A stretch of 64,000 bases of DNA from the NCBI GenBank assembly GCA_963843465.1, contig CAWJKP010000009.1:509984-573983 (forward strand), written 5' to 3'. This stretch comes from CAWJKP01 sp963843465 (GTDB lineage: Bacteria; Planctomycetota; Planctomycetia; Pirellulales; Thermoguttaceae). A program made the translations under genes and the position numbers. Below are positions 7,472 to 16,680 of the stretch, piece by piece. Position 1 is the first letter of the stretch. Each line of letters starts with the position of its first letter. The notes under the pieces were generated by a model. It saw nothing but the letters and a program-made list of their open reading frames with translations, did no database searches and was not told the origin of the DNA.

Positions 7472-10074
7472 CTAGGGTTTCGGGGGTACGATGTTGACCA
7501 ACCCAACGTCGATGCCTTGCCCGCCTGTGGTCTGATGACAGTGGACGGCCAGGGTGATCTTGGCCCCCGGTTTCAACAGGGCCTGGGCCGCCGCGGAGAT
7601 CTCCAGCGGCTGGTAGTCGGTGATGAAGCCGTCCGCCTGGGCCGCTGGAACGCCGTTGACGTAGATCTCCACGTCCTCGTCGTGGAAGACGAGGAACTCA
7701 AGATTGGCGTACGGCCCGGCGGGGAGGGTCAGCTCGCGGCGCAGCCAGATGTCGTCCGTGCTCCAAGTGGTGCCGACTGCGATGCCGGGCGTGCCGCGGG
7801 TGCCGAATCCGCCGGGACCCTCTTTCCAGCCGCGGGCGTCGAAGTCGAGGGCGGTCCAGCCGGAAGGCGGCTTTTCGGTCGTGTATTGCCAGGTGGCCGG
7901 ATGGCGCCGCGACGTGGGCACCACGACGCTCATCTTCGGCGCTGCCGGCATCCCCGCCCACGGGCCGACCTTCGCCTGATCGCGACCAGCCCACTTCTTC
8001 CAGACCACCGGGTCGGTCAGCATCTTGATGAAGATCCCGCCGACGACCGGCCGGGCGTGCATGCCGTCGCTGGGGAGGTTGTCCGTCACGTAGGAGTCGA
8101 CCAGCGGGCTGCGGGCGGTGGTCGCGTCGAGATAATCGTAGATCGGCGAGACCAGGGCCTGGAAATCGGACTCTCGCTCGGCCAGCGTCGCGCTCCAGAG
8201 CGACCAGTCGGTCTTCGTGAGCCGCGTCCGCGAGTCCAGCGGCACGCCGTAGGGCTGGATGACCTTCTTGTAGTAGGCGACCTCCTTTGCGGCGACCGAG
8301 GGGGGAAAAACCCCAAGACCCAGGATCCGGTCCCAGACCAGGTTGTACTTCTGGCTCCAGGTGTTGGGCTTGTCGAAGGCCAGGCGGTAATGATCGCGCT
8401 GGGCGGCTACCTTTATCCAGTGCCGGGCGTCGTCCTTGGCCAGCCCGGCGTATCGGGCCGCGCCTTGGGCGTCGCCCCTTCGGCGGCAGAGGTCGCCGTA
8501 AGCGGCCAGCGCCAGGATCGCCTTCACCGAGAGGTTGGCGTTATGCGCCAGGTGGCCCATGAAGTCGTCGGTGCAGAGCTGGTTCTCGGGGTCCAGGCCG
8601 TAGCGCTCCAGGTAGGCGGCCCATTGGGTCAACTGCGGCCACCAGGGGGCCACGAAATCGGCGCTGCCCTCGGCCTGGGCGATGGCGTCGCAGAGCAAGA
8701 GCATGTTGCCGCTCTCTTCCACCGGCATCCCCTCGCCGCCGTCGTCCCGGCCCATGACCACCGGGTAGGTGCCCAGGTCGTGCGGCGCGTTGGGGAACTT
8801 CCAGTGGCTGGAAGCCGCGTAGTTCAACACCGGCACCAGCGAGGCCTTGGCCAGCGTGGGACTCAGCGCAATGAAGATCGGCTCCATGGGGAAGATCACG
8901 TCCACGGTGGCGATGTCGCCGTTGCTGGTGTTCTCCTTGGTGAACAACAGCGGCTGCCCCTTGGCGTCGGCCGCCAGGCCCGTCCCCGCCAGGCACTGGC
9001 GATAGGCCAAGGCCGCGATCTGCGCATAGCGGGCGCCGCCGGCTTTGGTGAGGTCGGCCATCAACTCCCGGTCAAACGCCTCGCAGCGCTTTACGAGCTG
9101 CGGGTAGTCGCGCTCGGCGGCCTGGAGCATCTCGGCCGGCCCGGCGCCGTTCCGCCGCCAGTAGGGACGCAGCTTGGCGCCGAAGAACTTGATCGAATAG
9201 ATTTCGTCGTAGGCCACCGTCAGGTGGCGGCAGACCGGCGTCGCGGTGACTGGTCCCAGGTCGAAGACGAAGGCCATCGCGGGCTCGTCGTCGCGGACCG
9301 CCCGGGGCATCCGGGCGTCGTCTTGGGCGGGCAGAGTGCCGCGCTCGGCAAACTGCCGTAGCAGCGCCTTGCTCGGGCCGATCGCCGAACGGGACTGCGC
9401 GGTGGGGGCGACCGCGTAGGCGTAGCCCCAATCGATCCGCACGTCGTCGCCCATGGGCGCCAAGAGCGTCTGCTCCACGGTCCCCACCCGCAGCGCTGTC
9501 AGCTCGCCCATCGTTTCCCGGGCCCATGTCACTTTCTGCGCCGGCGTGTTGACCGCCAGCGCCGCGCTGGTGCTCTGGTAGAGCGACACCGCATGGGCGG
9601 TGCCGTCCACGGACCGCACCTGCCAGGTCAGGTAGCTCAAGGGCCGGGCGAGGACTTCGAGGTCCTGCGGCAGGGCCGCGGTCGTGAAGGTCAGAGTGAC
9701 GTGGACCTGCGAGTCGTCGAAGTCGTAAATGCTCCGCGTCGGCAGCACCTGCAAGCCGAGCTGCGGCATGGCCGGCACGCCCGGGGGCTCCTTGCCCATC
9801 AGCCGGAACGCCCTGCCATCGACGCGGATCAGGCTCACCAGCGGATGTTCGTGATGGGTCCAGTGCCGCGTATTGTCGTCGGTCAGGCGGTCGGCCTCCG
9901 ACCAGATGCTGAGGTAGGGATCGCTGGTCACCAACGGGACGGCCGGCGGCCGAAAGGCCTTGACGCCCGCGGCCGGCGCGGCCGATGGGGCCGGCGCCGG
10001 GGCGCCGCCAGGGTGGATGCCGAAAGGCCCAGCGCCAGCGCGGCGGCCGTAACCACTTGCGTAAAGTTCGTCAT
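7472..10074 (-). CDS. Glutaminase A-like secreted protein (DUF4964/DUF5127/DUF4965/DUF1793)
   Basis: The open frame 7472-9934 encodes 820 residues. It begins VTSDPYLSIWSEADRLTDDN, typical of the N-terminal region of GtaA-family proteins, continues through the DUF5127-like beta domain, and carries the HDLGTYPVVMG, EESGNMLLL and NANLSVKAILAL motifs of the helical DUF4965/DUF1793 domain. The last 150 residues form a beta-sandwich, galactose-binding-like module. Upstream, ATG 10074 with a GGGAG ribosome binding site encodes a signal peptide (MTNFTQVVTAAALALGLSAS), but one base is missing or extra near 10.0 kb before the Pro/Ala linker. The family includes fungal glutaminase A; the bacterial substrate is unproven. 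It is a predicted periplasmic or extracellular hydrolase. Confidence 0.85.
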
Positions 10075-10110
10075 CGTGTACTCCCGTTATTCTGCACGCG
10101 GTTGGAAATG

Positions 10111-10212
10111 CGCCGCTCGTAGTCCCGCCTTTAGGCGGTCTTTCCGCCGCTCGAAGTCCCGCCTTTAGGCGGTCTTTCCGCCGCTCGTAGTCCCGCCTTC
10201 AGGCGGTCTTTC
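10111..10212. repeat. Three tandem 34-bp palindromic units
   Basis: Copies at 10111-10144, 10145-10178 and 10179-10212 differ at only a few bases. Each contains the dyad CCCGCCTTTAGGCGG. A related hairpin, CCGGCTAAAGCCGG, follows at about 10223. The block fills the space upstream of the glutaminase-like gene and resembles REP-like planctomycete intergenic repeats. Confidence 0.8.
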
Positions 10213-10353
10213 CGCGGATTTCCGGCTAAAGCCGGTACTACGAACGTGTACCCCTGTGCAATGAGAATGACTACCGTACCTCCCGCCGTCAAGTATCCGC
10301 TGGCAAGAGATGTTGACACGACGATGGGGGCATCGTATACCCCTGCACGAAAG

Positions 10354-10410
10354 TACGTCAGGCTTTCCAGCCTGAGAGCACACGCGGGTCAGGCTGGAAA
10401 GCCTGACGTA
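10354..10410. repeat. Perfect 22-bp inverted repeat
   Basis: Arms 10354-10375 and 10389-10410 are exact reverse complements beginning TACGTCAGGCTTTCCAGCCT, with a 13-base loop. Each arm has its own inner dyad. It lies about 50 bp upstream of the small lipoprotein gene. It has no coding capacity and may be a REP-like element. Confidence 0.8.
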
Positions 10411-10457
10411 CATGTTGGCCAGAGGTTCCAACGTAGAGCGGACCGGGAGACCCGACC

Positions 10458-10727
10458 ATGAGACATCGCGCGGCGGCGGTCGTTCTGCTCGGCCTGGGCG
10501 GGCTGCTGAGCCTCGGCGCCGGATGCGCAAGCCTGAGCCTGTTCAGCAGCAACCACTACCAGGGCACGCCGGAGATTGAGCATCGGCTCGACTGCCTGGA
10601 GAAACGAGTCGGCGCTTTGGAGGCGTCCGGCGGCTACGCGAACCCCGCGGCGATCCCGGGGGGGCCCGCAGGGCAATTCTACCAGGTTCCCTCGCAACCG
10701 CTGCCGCCGCCCGGCCGGTCTCCTTGA
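10458..10727 (+). CDS. Small lipoprotein with a short coiled region
   Basis: An 89-residue protein: MRHRAAAVVLLGLGGLLSLG followed by AGC, a good lipobox with Cys 23 as the lipidated residue. The mature part contains a charged helical segment (IEHRLDCLEKRVGALEAS) that could form a coiled coil, then a Pro/Gly-rich tail ending QPLPPPGRSP. It converges with the macroglobulin gene. No family was recognised. It is probably a periplasmic-facing structural or accessory lipoprotein. Confidence 0.65.
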   Translation: MRHRAAAVVLLGLGGLLSLGAGCASLSLFSSNHYQGTPEIEHRLDCLEKRVGALEASGGYANPAAIPGGPAGQFYQVPSQPLPPPGRSP

Positions 10728-10761
10728 AATTATCGGGCCAACCGGGCACGCGCTTCCGCGC

Positions 10762-13700
10762 TTACATGAACCCGCCGGCATTGACGCCGCCCATGCCCTT
10801 GCCGTCCTGGCTGTTGGCGCCGCCCTTTTCGTAGCGGCCCTTGAGCTTCTGGGATTGCTGGACCTGGTTGCCGCGGTTCTGGTTGCGGACGCCTTCCAAA
10901 AGGTCGGCCGATTCGGGGTTCGCGTCTTCGTCAATGACGGGTATCACGGTGATCACGTAAGGGGATTGCGGAGGCGCATTACGGGCGGCAGCCGGGCGAT
11001 TGACGCGCGGCCGGCGGGGTGACGAGGGACCGCCCATGCCACCGCCCATCGTTCCACCCATGCCACCACCCATGCCCGCGTTCATACCCGCGGGCATTCC
11101 ACCCAGGCCACCGCCCGTGCCCATTCCACCCATGCCCATTCCACCCATGCCAGCGCTCATGCCCATGCCGCCCATCCCTTGACCGCCGAAACCACCCATG
11201 CCTGCATTCATACCGCCGCCCATGCCTTGGCCCATGCCCATGAGCGTCGACTCATCGGGCTTGGCGCGGACAGGGATCTTGCCGCCGCTGACGCGGCGCA
11301 GCGTGGCAAGCAGCGCGTCGACCTGCTCGTGGACATCCTGTGTCTGCGAAAGGACGATGCACGAAGTTTCAGGGAACGGGGAGATCGAACCGGGTCCGCC
11401 CACGTCGTCCCAAGTCGTCGGCTGGACGGTCGAGGTTATCAGATCGATGAGCGAGTCGTAGTCGGCCTGGCCGCCGCTCCAGATCTCGCCGGTGGTAGGA
11501 TCGCGGGCGCTGACCAGGTCGCCTACCGGATATACGACGGTGGTCAGCCGGGTCTCCGCCTCCTCCGGCCTGGTAATCAGCAGTACGCCATCCTGGATGA
11601 CGTAGGTCAGATTCAGCTCCCGCAACATCAGTTTCAGCGCGGATCGCAGCGACACTCCCTTGAGGTTCTTCGTGACCGGCGTGGTCGCATCGATCCCGCA
11701 GTCGTTGAGGGCCTTAGTGTCGATCTGGATCTCAATCCCGTGGTAATCTTTGAAGAAGTCGATCACGTCCTGCAACGGTGTCTCGATGAAGTCGATCTGC
11801 GTCGGCGAGGCCAACGCCCGGAGGATCTTCCATTCGGCGCTCGAACGGCCGCCGATGGGCAGACCCTGGGACGGCAGCGAGGTCTCCGATCGCAAGGCCA
11901 TCTCCCGGCCCGCATTGGGCCCGACGGCCCGCATGGTCGCCAAGAGCCTGGCGATCTCTTGGTGAATATCGTCGATCTGATTGACGACCAGCGACTCGGT
12001 CCCTCGTTCCGGCGAAATCGAGCCGCGTCCGCCGGCGTCGTCCCATGAGGACGGACTCAGCGAGGAGGTGATCAGATCAACGAGCGAGTTGAAGTCGACC
12101 GGGCTGCCGGCGGTCGCATTGTTGGAGTGCAGCAGGTCGGAGACCGGGTAGACGACGACCCGCAACTCCGGCTCGGCCTCCGGCTGCGGCTCCGGCTCCG
12201 CTTCGGCCGTCGCCTGCGGCTGCGGTCCCGCTCGCCGCGGATGCCGGTTAGCCCCGGCGGCCACGCCGGTTCTGTGCTGGGCATTAGCTGTTGTGGCAAC
12301 CGGTGGTCGCTCCGCCTCGTTAGCCCCGGCGGCTACGCCGGCTTGGCCGTCAGGCCGGGCACCGGCCTCGGGGGCACCAAAGGGATCTTCGACGCTGACC
12401 GCTGGCCGCGGGCGCTCGGCCGAAGCCGCGTCGTCCGGTTCAGCGGCGGGTCTGGCCCTCGGCCGCGGGCCGGCTACGTCGCGCTCGGGCAGGGTTTCCC
12501 GCGGGCCGGAGGCGGGACTGCGGAAGAAAGCATAGCGGCCCGCGTCGCCTTGGGCGATGACGGTCGGCGCCCCGCGAACGCCCTTGGCCACGAAGATGCC
12601 TCGCAAGTCGGTGGTACCCGAGACGAAGTCGCTCATGCCGCTGCCGATGACCCTCACCTGCACGCCGGTCAGGTAGTGGTCGGTGAGCGTGTCCTTGACC
12701 ATCGCGCGGACCTGCCCCGAGCCGGGATCGGTCTGCACCTCGACGGCCAGCGGCGTGAGCAGCACCAGCCCGCTGGCATAGGAGTTCTCACCCCGGCCGA
12801 CCACCAGATAGGCCCCTTCCTTGGTCAAGGGCAGGGGCAGTTTGGCGGTGCGGTCGCGGAAGTCACGGCCGTCGCCCAGGGGAACCGTGGCCTCGTGGGC
12901 GGGGCGAATGCCGGCCAGGTTGATCCGCGCGATCCCGCCCAGGTCGCCCGCCAAGAGCGTGAACTTCATCAGGTCGATGCGGTAGACCTTCAGGTCGCAG
13001 GAGGCCAGGTTGCGGAACCGCAGCTCCACCTCCACCGGCGAGCCGGGCTTGATCGTGGTGACCTCGGGCAGCTCGATCGCCTTGCGGAGCAAATAGGAGG
13101 CCGAGAGCCGGGCGTCGCTGAAGCGGTCCTCCACGCGGCGATACTCGCGGACGGCGTCGGCGAACTGGCCCAGGCTGTGATGGATCTGGCCGAGGATGTA
13201 GATCGCCCGCCACTTGTTGGCGCTGTCGACCATCCGCCCGGAGCGCTTGTCCAGCCGCTTGGTTTCGGCCACCTTGTGGCAGATCTTGAGGGCCTCCTCG
13301 GGCTGGCCCGCCGCAAAACGGCAGTAGCCGGCCAGGAACCAGAAGCTGTCCAGCAAGTCGCTCTGCGGATAGCGGGCGGCGTAGCGGTCGCAGGCCGCCG
13401 CCGCGCCCCGGTAGTCCTTCAGGTCTAATTGCTCGTTGGCTGCGGAGAAAGCCGCCTGGTCGGCCGCCGGATCGTCGGGATGGGCCGTCAAGAAGCTCTC
13501 CAGCATCGACCGCGACCACTTGACCAGGTCGATCCGGTTGACCTTCTGTTTCCGCAGCCTGAGATCCTTGGCCGCCTCGGCCGCCTTCAGGGCGACCTGC
13601 TGGGCCAGGGCGTACTCGGCCTCGGCCTGGTAGCCCTCCGGCGGGTACTCGCTCAAGAGCCGCTCCATCAGCGCCACGCTCCGCAGGAACTCGCCCTGGT

Positions 13701-16680
13701 TCTCCAGGAAGCCGGCCACGCCGCTTTCGCGGGTGAAGCTGCCCTCGACGATCGCAAGGAACGAATAGTAGCTCCGCTCGAACTCGCCCAGCTCGTGATA
13801 GGCCGCGCCCACCTTGACGATCTCGGCGAAGCGGATCTCCTGCTCGGGCCACTTCTCCTTGATGATCTCGAAGTCTTTCACGATCTTCGCCGGCGGCCCC
13901 AATTGCAAATGCACGCTAAACAGCATCCGCACCACTTCCTTGTAGACCTCCGGCTTGAGCGTCCACTTCTCGAACAACTCTTCGAGATACTGGCCCGCCA
14001 ACTTCAGGTCTTTCTTCTCCATCGCCCGCCGGCCCAGCTCGTAAAGCTCCTCGGGTGAGAGGCGATAGGGATCGGTGCTGGACGCGCCCAGCGGCAACAC
14101 GGTCAGCGCGGCCGGCTTGGCCACGGCCATCTCTTCCGGCCGGTAGGCGTTGCGGACGACGGTCGGCGGCACGCGGTAGTCGCCGGGCAAGTAGCCGTGC
14201 AGCTCGTAGCGGATGGGCTCCACCAGCCAGCGGCCGCCGATATAGAAGACGATCCCGCCGGAGACCATCTCGAAGCGGTCGAACCCGCCGCGGACGCTGT
14301 CCGGCGGCACCACCGCCCCGGCCGGCACTGGCTCCACCAGCACCAGGTAATCCAGGCGGTTGTCGGGCCCGGCCGATGGCAGCGCCGAGCGATCGACCCG
14401 GATTTCGACCAGTCCCTTGCGGCCGGCGCCGAGCTGCGTCAAGGGGTTGTGTATCTCCCAGGTGAGGCCCTGGACGATGCCCATGCCGCGGGGCAACTCC
14501 TTCCCGTCGCGCTCCAGAAGGGCCGGTTCGTAAAGCCTGGTGACGGACCACCGCGACGCCGTGCCTTGGAGCTTGTCGGCCGGGACCAGGCCGCGATAGA
14601 CGCACTGGTAGGCATAGCGCCCCCGGCCCGTGAGCAGGAACTGGACCTTCTGTTTCCCCTCGCGCAGTCGGGCGGCGGGCACCTCGACCACCTGGCTGCC
14701 GGCCGCCGGATCAACGTCCAGAGTCGCCACGGGGACGTCGTTGACCACCACCGCCAGCTTGTAGCGCTGGCCCTCGAAGCGCTTCTCGGCAAACCACTGG
14801 CACAGCGCCAGCATGGCCGGTCCGGTAGCCTTGTCGGGCGTCCAGCGGTAGCCGGAGCGACGGGCCAGAAGCCCATCGATCAGTCCCTTGGTCTTGGGCG
14901 ACTTGGGCCCGACCTGCTCGGAGGCCAGCGCATACAGGGCGCGGACCTCAACGTCGCTGCGGCAGCCCGGCAGCGAATCCTGGCCGGCAGCCCGGTACGA
15001 CGCCGGATCGTCCAGGTTGCGGCCGGCCAACAGCTCCAACGCCTCGCCGGCCATCGGCAGGCGGTCCATTTCCACCAGCGCCAGGGCCAGGTAGGCCAGG
15101 GCGGCGGGCGAGAGGTTGGCCCGCTCGCGGTGGAGCTGGTTGGCCACCGCAAAGTTGCCCCGCCCGGCCACCGCCGCCGCGTGCAGCAGGATCGCCCGGC
15201 TCTCGTAGTCCTGCGCGTCGACGATCGAAGCCTCGTGGCCCAAAAACCGCAGGGCCGATTGCAGGGCGTTGTCGGGAATCGCGTAGCCGGCCCGCCGGGC
15301 CAAGGCCAGGGCCCAGACCACCCGGGCGGAGCTCAAACGCTCGCTCTTGCCGCCGCGATCCGTCCAGCTCCAGCCGCCGTCCTCGTTCTGGGCCAACAAC
15401 AACAGACTCAGACCACCGCGGATCCGCGCGTCGAGATCCTCCGCGCGGGGACTGCCCGCCTCGCGGCTGGCGCCCAGCAGCTTCTGAAGACCCAAGGCCG
15501 CCATGAGATCGCTGGAGGCCGTCTCCACGCCGGTGGCCATCCAGGCCGCGTCGCCGCAGGGCAGATCGGGCGGAAACAGCGCGTCCAGCAGGCTCCGCTC
15601 GACGCTCGGCCCGACCAGGATTTGGAAACTCCGCTCTGTCAGCGGCGACGCTTTGGGGCAATCCACCCAGGCCGCCGTGTCGCTGTCCGCCACGCCGCTG
15701 GCCCTCGCATAGACCGGCACGCCGTAGGGCAGAACGCTCACCAACCGTTGGACCTTGTCGGTAGCGCCGCCTCCGCTGACGGTCAGCTCGAACCGCACGG
15801 CCGTAGCCCGGCCGCCGGCCGCGACGCCGGCCTTGGCGTCGCCTGGCTTTTCCGGCGGCTGGACCCCAACGGTGAAGGCGACCTCCTGGGTCCCTTTGCC
15901 CTTCACATCGAGCGTTTTTGTCTGCTCGACCACCGTCGGTCCTTGGCCGGCGTGGCCGCCGGGGCTAACAGCGTTCTCGCCGATGGTCTGCGTCTTCAGA
16001 CGGACCTCGATCGGTCCCCGGTCGAGGAGGTTATTGTAGATCGTCACGCCCACCTGCGGCTGGTCGCCTTCGACCAGGGCCGCCGGCAGACGCATCTCGC
16101 CAAAGAGCTCCTTGCGAGCCACGAGCTTCTCTGCGGCCTCGCCGGTCAGCGTGTCGGCCGTGATGCCCTTGGCCATGAGCGTCCAGGCGGTCGAACGCTC
16201 GGGCAGGGGAATTTTGACGACGGCCTTGCCGTCCGCTCCCGTGAGGATGGCCGCGTTCCAATAGCCGACAACGTCGGCCTGTCCGCCGGCCAGGCTGTCG
16301 GCGCCGCCCAAGCCGGCGTGGCCGACGGGGCTAACTTCGCCGCCGGCGTTTGCCACGCTGCCCATAGCACCCATGCCGCCCATGCCGGCGCCGCGGATGC
16401 CACGGTTGGCTCGTCCAACTGCGCCGTTGGCACTGTTGGGCGAGCCCGGAGCGGCGAACGGGTCGGCGTCCTGGGTCTGGCTGACAACGATGCTGAGGTT
16501 GGTCTTGAAGGGGGCGATCGAACCCGGACGGCCCACGTCGCGCCAAGTGGAGGGCCGAACCGTCGAGGTGATCAGATCGATCAGTCTGTCGAAGTCGGCC
16601 TGCGAGCCCGCGTTCGCGTTGGGGCTCGTCGGCGTTTCGTTGGCGGCGGTCCCTTCGAAAGGCGTGGGGACCGTTGGGCG
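10762..16680 (-). CDS. Alpha-2-macroglobulin-like giant protein, C-terminal segment with secretin-type short domains
   Basis: The continuous frame is open from about 16680 to TAA near 10762 (about 1970 residues) and is the largest piece of a 9.9-kb gene. In order: DLITSTVRPSTW repeat; a Gly/Met stretch; the macroglobulin core (VGYWNAAILTGADGKAVVKI); LPCGDAAWMATGVE, where thioester proteins have GCGEQ, so the reactive thioester is absent; an alpha-toroid (QNEDGGWSWTD); a receptor-binding-like region; TPR-like helices; then two or more STN-like domains (IETPLQDVIDFFKDYHGIEI, SLRSALKLMLRELNLTYVI) and a Gly/Met-rich tail. Acts in the periplasm or outside, probably as a protease trap or scaffold. 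It is preceded by frameshifts near 16.68, 16.84 and 18.26 kb. Confidence 0.75.
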   Translation of the reverse strand, partial: RPTVPTPFEGTAANETPTSPNANAGSQADFDRLIDLITSTVRPSTWRDVGRPGSIAPFKTNLSIVVSQTQDADPFAAPGSPNSANGAVGRANRGIRGAGMGGMGAMGSVANAGGEVSPVGHAGLGGADSLAGGQADVVGYWNAAILTGADGKAVVKIPLPERSTAWTLMAKGITADTLTGEAAEKLVARKELFGEMRLPAALVEGDQPQVGVTIYNNLLDRGPIEVRLKTQTIGENAVSPGGHAGQGPTVVEQTKTLDVKGKGTQEVAFTVGVQPPEKPGDAKAGVAAGGRATAVRFELTVSGGGATDKVQRLVSVLPYGVPVYARASGVADSDTAAWVDCPKASPLTERSFQILVGPSVERSLLDALFPPDLPCGDAAWMATGVETASSDLMAALGLQKLLGASREAGSPRAEDLDARIRGGLSLLLLAQNEDGGWSWTDRGGKSERLSSARVVWALALARRAGYAIPDNALQSALRFLGHEASIVDAQDYESRAILLHAAAVAGRGNFAVANQLHRERANLSPAALAYLALALVEMDRLPMAGEALELLAGRNLDDPASYRAAGQDSLPGCRSDVEVRALYALASEQVGPKSPKTKGLIDGLLARRSGYRWTPDKATGPAMLALCQWFAEKRFEGQRYKLAVVVNDVPVATLDVDPAAGSQVVEVPAARLREGKQKVQFLLTGRGRYAYQCVYRGLVPADKLQGTASRWSVTRLYEPALLERDGKELPRGMGIVQGLTWEIHNPLTQLGAGRKGLVEIRVDRSALPSAGPDNRLDYLVLVEPVPAGAVVPPDSVRGGFDRFEMVSGGIVFYIGGRWLVEPIRYELHGYLPGDYRVPPTVVRNAYRPEEMAVAKPAALTVLPLGASSTDPYRLSPEELYELGRRAMEKKDLKLAGQYLEELFEKWTLKPEVYKEVVRMLFSVHLQLGPPAKIVKDFEIIKEKWPEQEIRFAEIVKVGAAYHELGEFERSYYSFLAIVEGSFTRESGVAGFLENQGEFLRSVALMERLLSEYPPEGYQAEAEYALAQQVALKAAEAAKDLRLRKQKVNRIDLVKWSRSMLESFLTAHPDDPAADQAAFSAANEQLDLKDYRGAAAACDRYAARYPQSDLLDSFWFLAGYCRFAAGQPEEALKICHKVAETKRLDKRSGRMVDSANKWRAIYILGQIHHSLGQFADAVREYRRVEDRFSDARLSASYLLRKAIELPEVTTIKPGSPVEVELRFRNLASCDLKVYRIDLMKFTLLAGDLGGIARINLAGIRPAHEATVPLGDGRDFRDRTAKLPLPLTKEGAYLVVGRGENSYASGLVLLTPLAVEVQTDPGSGQVRAMVKDTLTDHYLTGVQVRVIGSGMSDFVSGTTDLRGIFVAKGVRGAPTVIAQGDAGRYAFFRSPASGPRETLPERDVAGPRPRARPAAEPDDAASAERPRPAVSVEDPFGAPEAGARPDGQAGVAAGANEAERPPVATTANAQHRTGVAAGANRHPRRAGPQPQATAEAEPEPQPEAEPELRVVVYPVSDLLHSNNATAGSPVDFNSLVDLITSSLSPSSWDDAGGRGSISPERGTESLVVNQIDDIHQEIARLLATMRAVGPNAGREMALRSETSLPSQGLPIGGRSSAEWKILRALASPTQIDFIETPLQDVIDFFKDYHGIEIQIDTKALNDCGIDATTPVTKNLKGVSLRSALKLMLRELNLTYVIQDGVLLITRPEEAETRLTTVVYPVGDLVSARDPTTGEIWSGGQADYDSLIDLITSTVQPTTWDDVGGPGSISPFPETSCIVLSQTQDVHEQVDALLATLRRVSGGKIPVRAKPDESTLMGMGQGMGGGMNAGMGGFGGQGMGGMGMSAGMGGMGMGGMGTGGGLGGMPAGMNAGMGGGMGGTMGGGMGGPSSPRRPRVNRPAAARNAPPQSPYVITVIPVIDEDANPESADLLEGVRNQNRGNQVQQSQKLKGRYEKGGANSQDGKGMGGVNAGGFM

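Noticed and set aside
7517..9361. 614-residue frame antisense to the glutaminase-like gene
   Set aside because: Antisense shadow; Val/Gly/Arg-rich with no domain.
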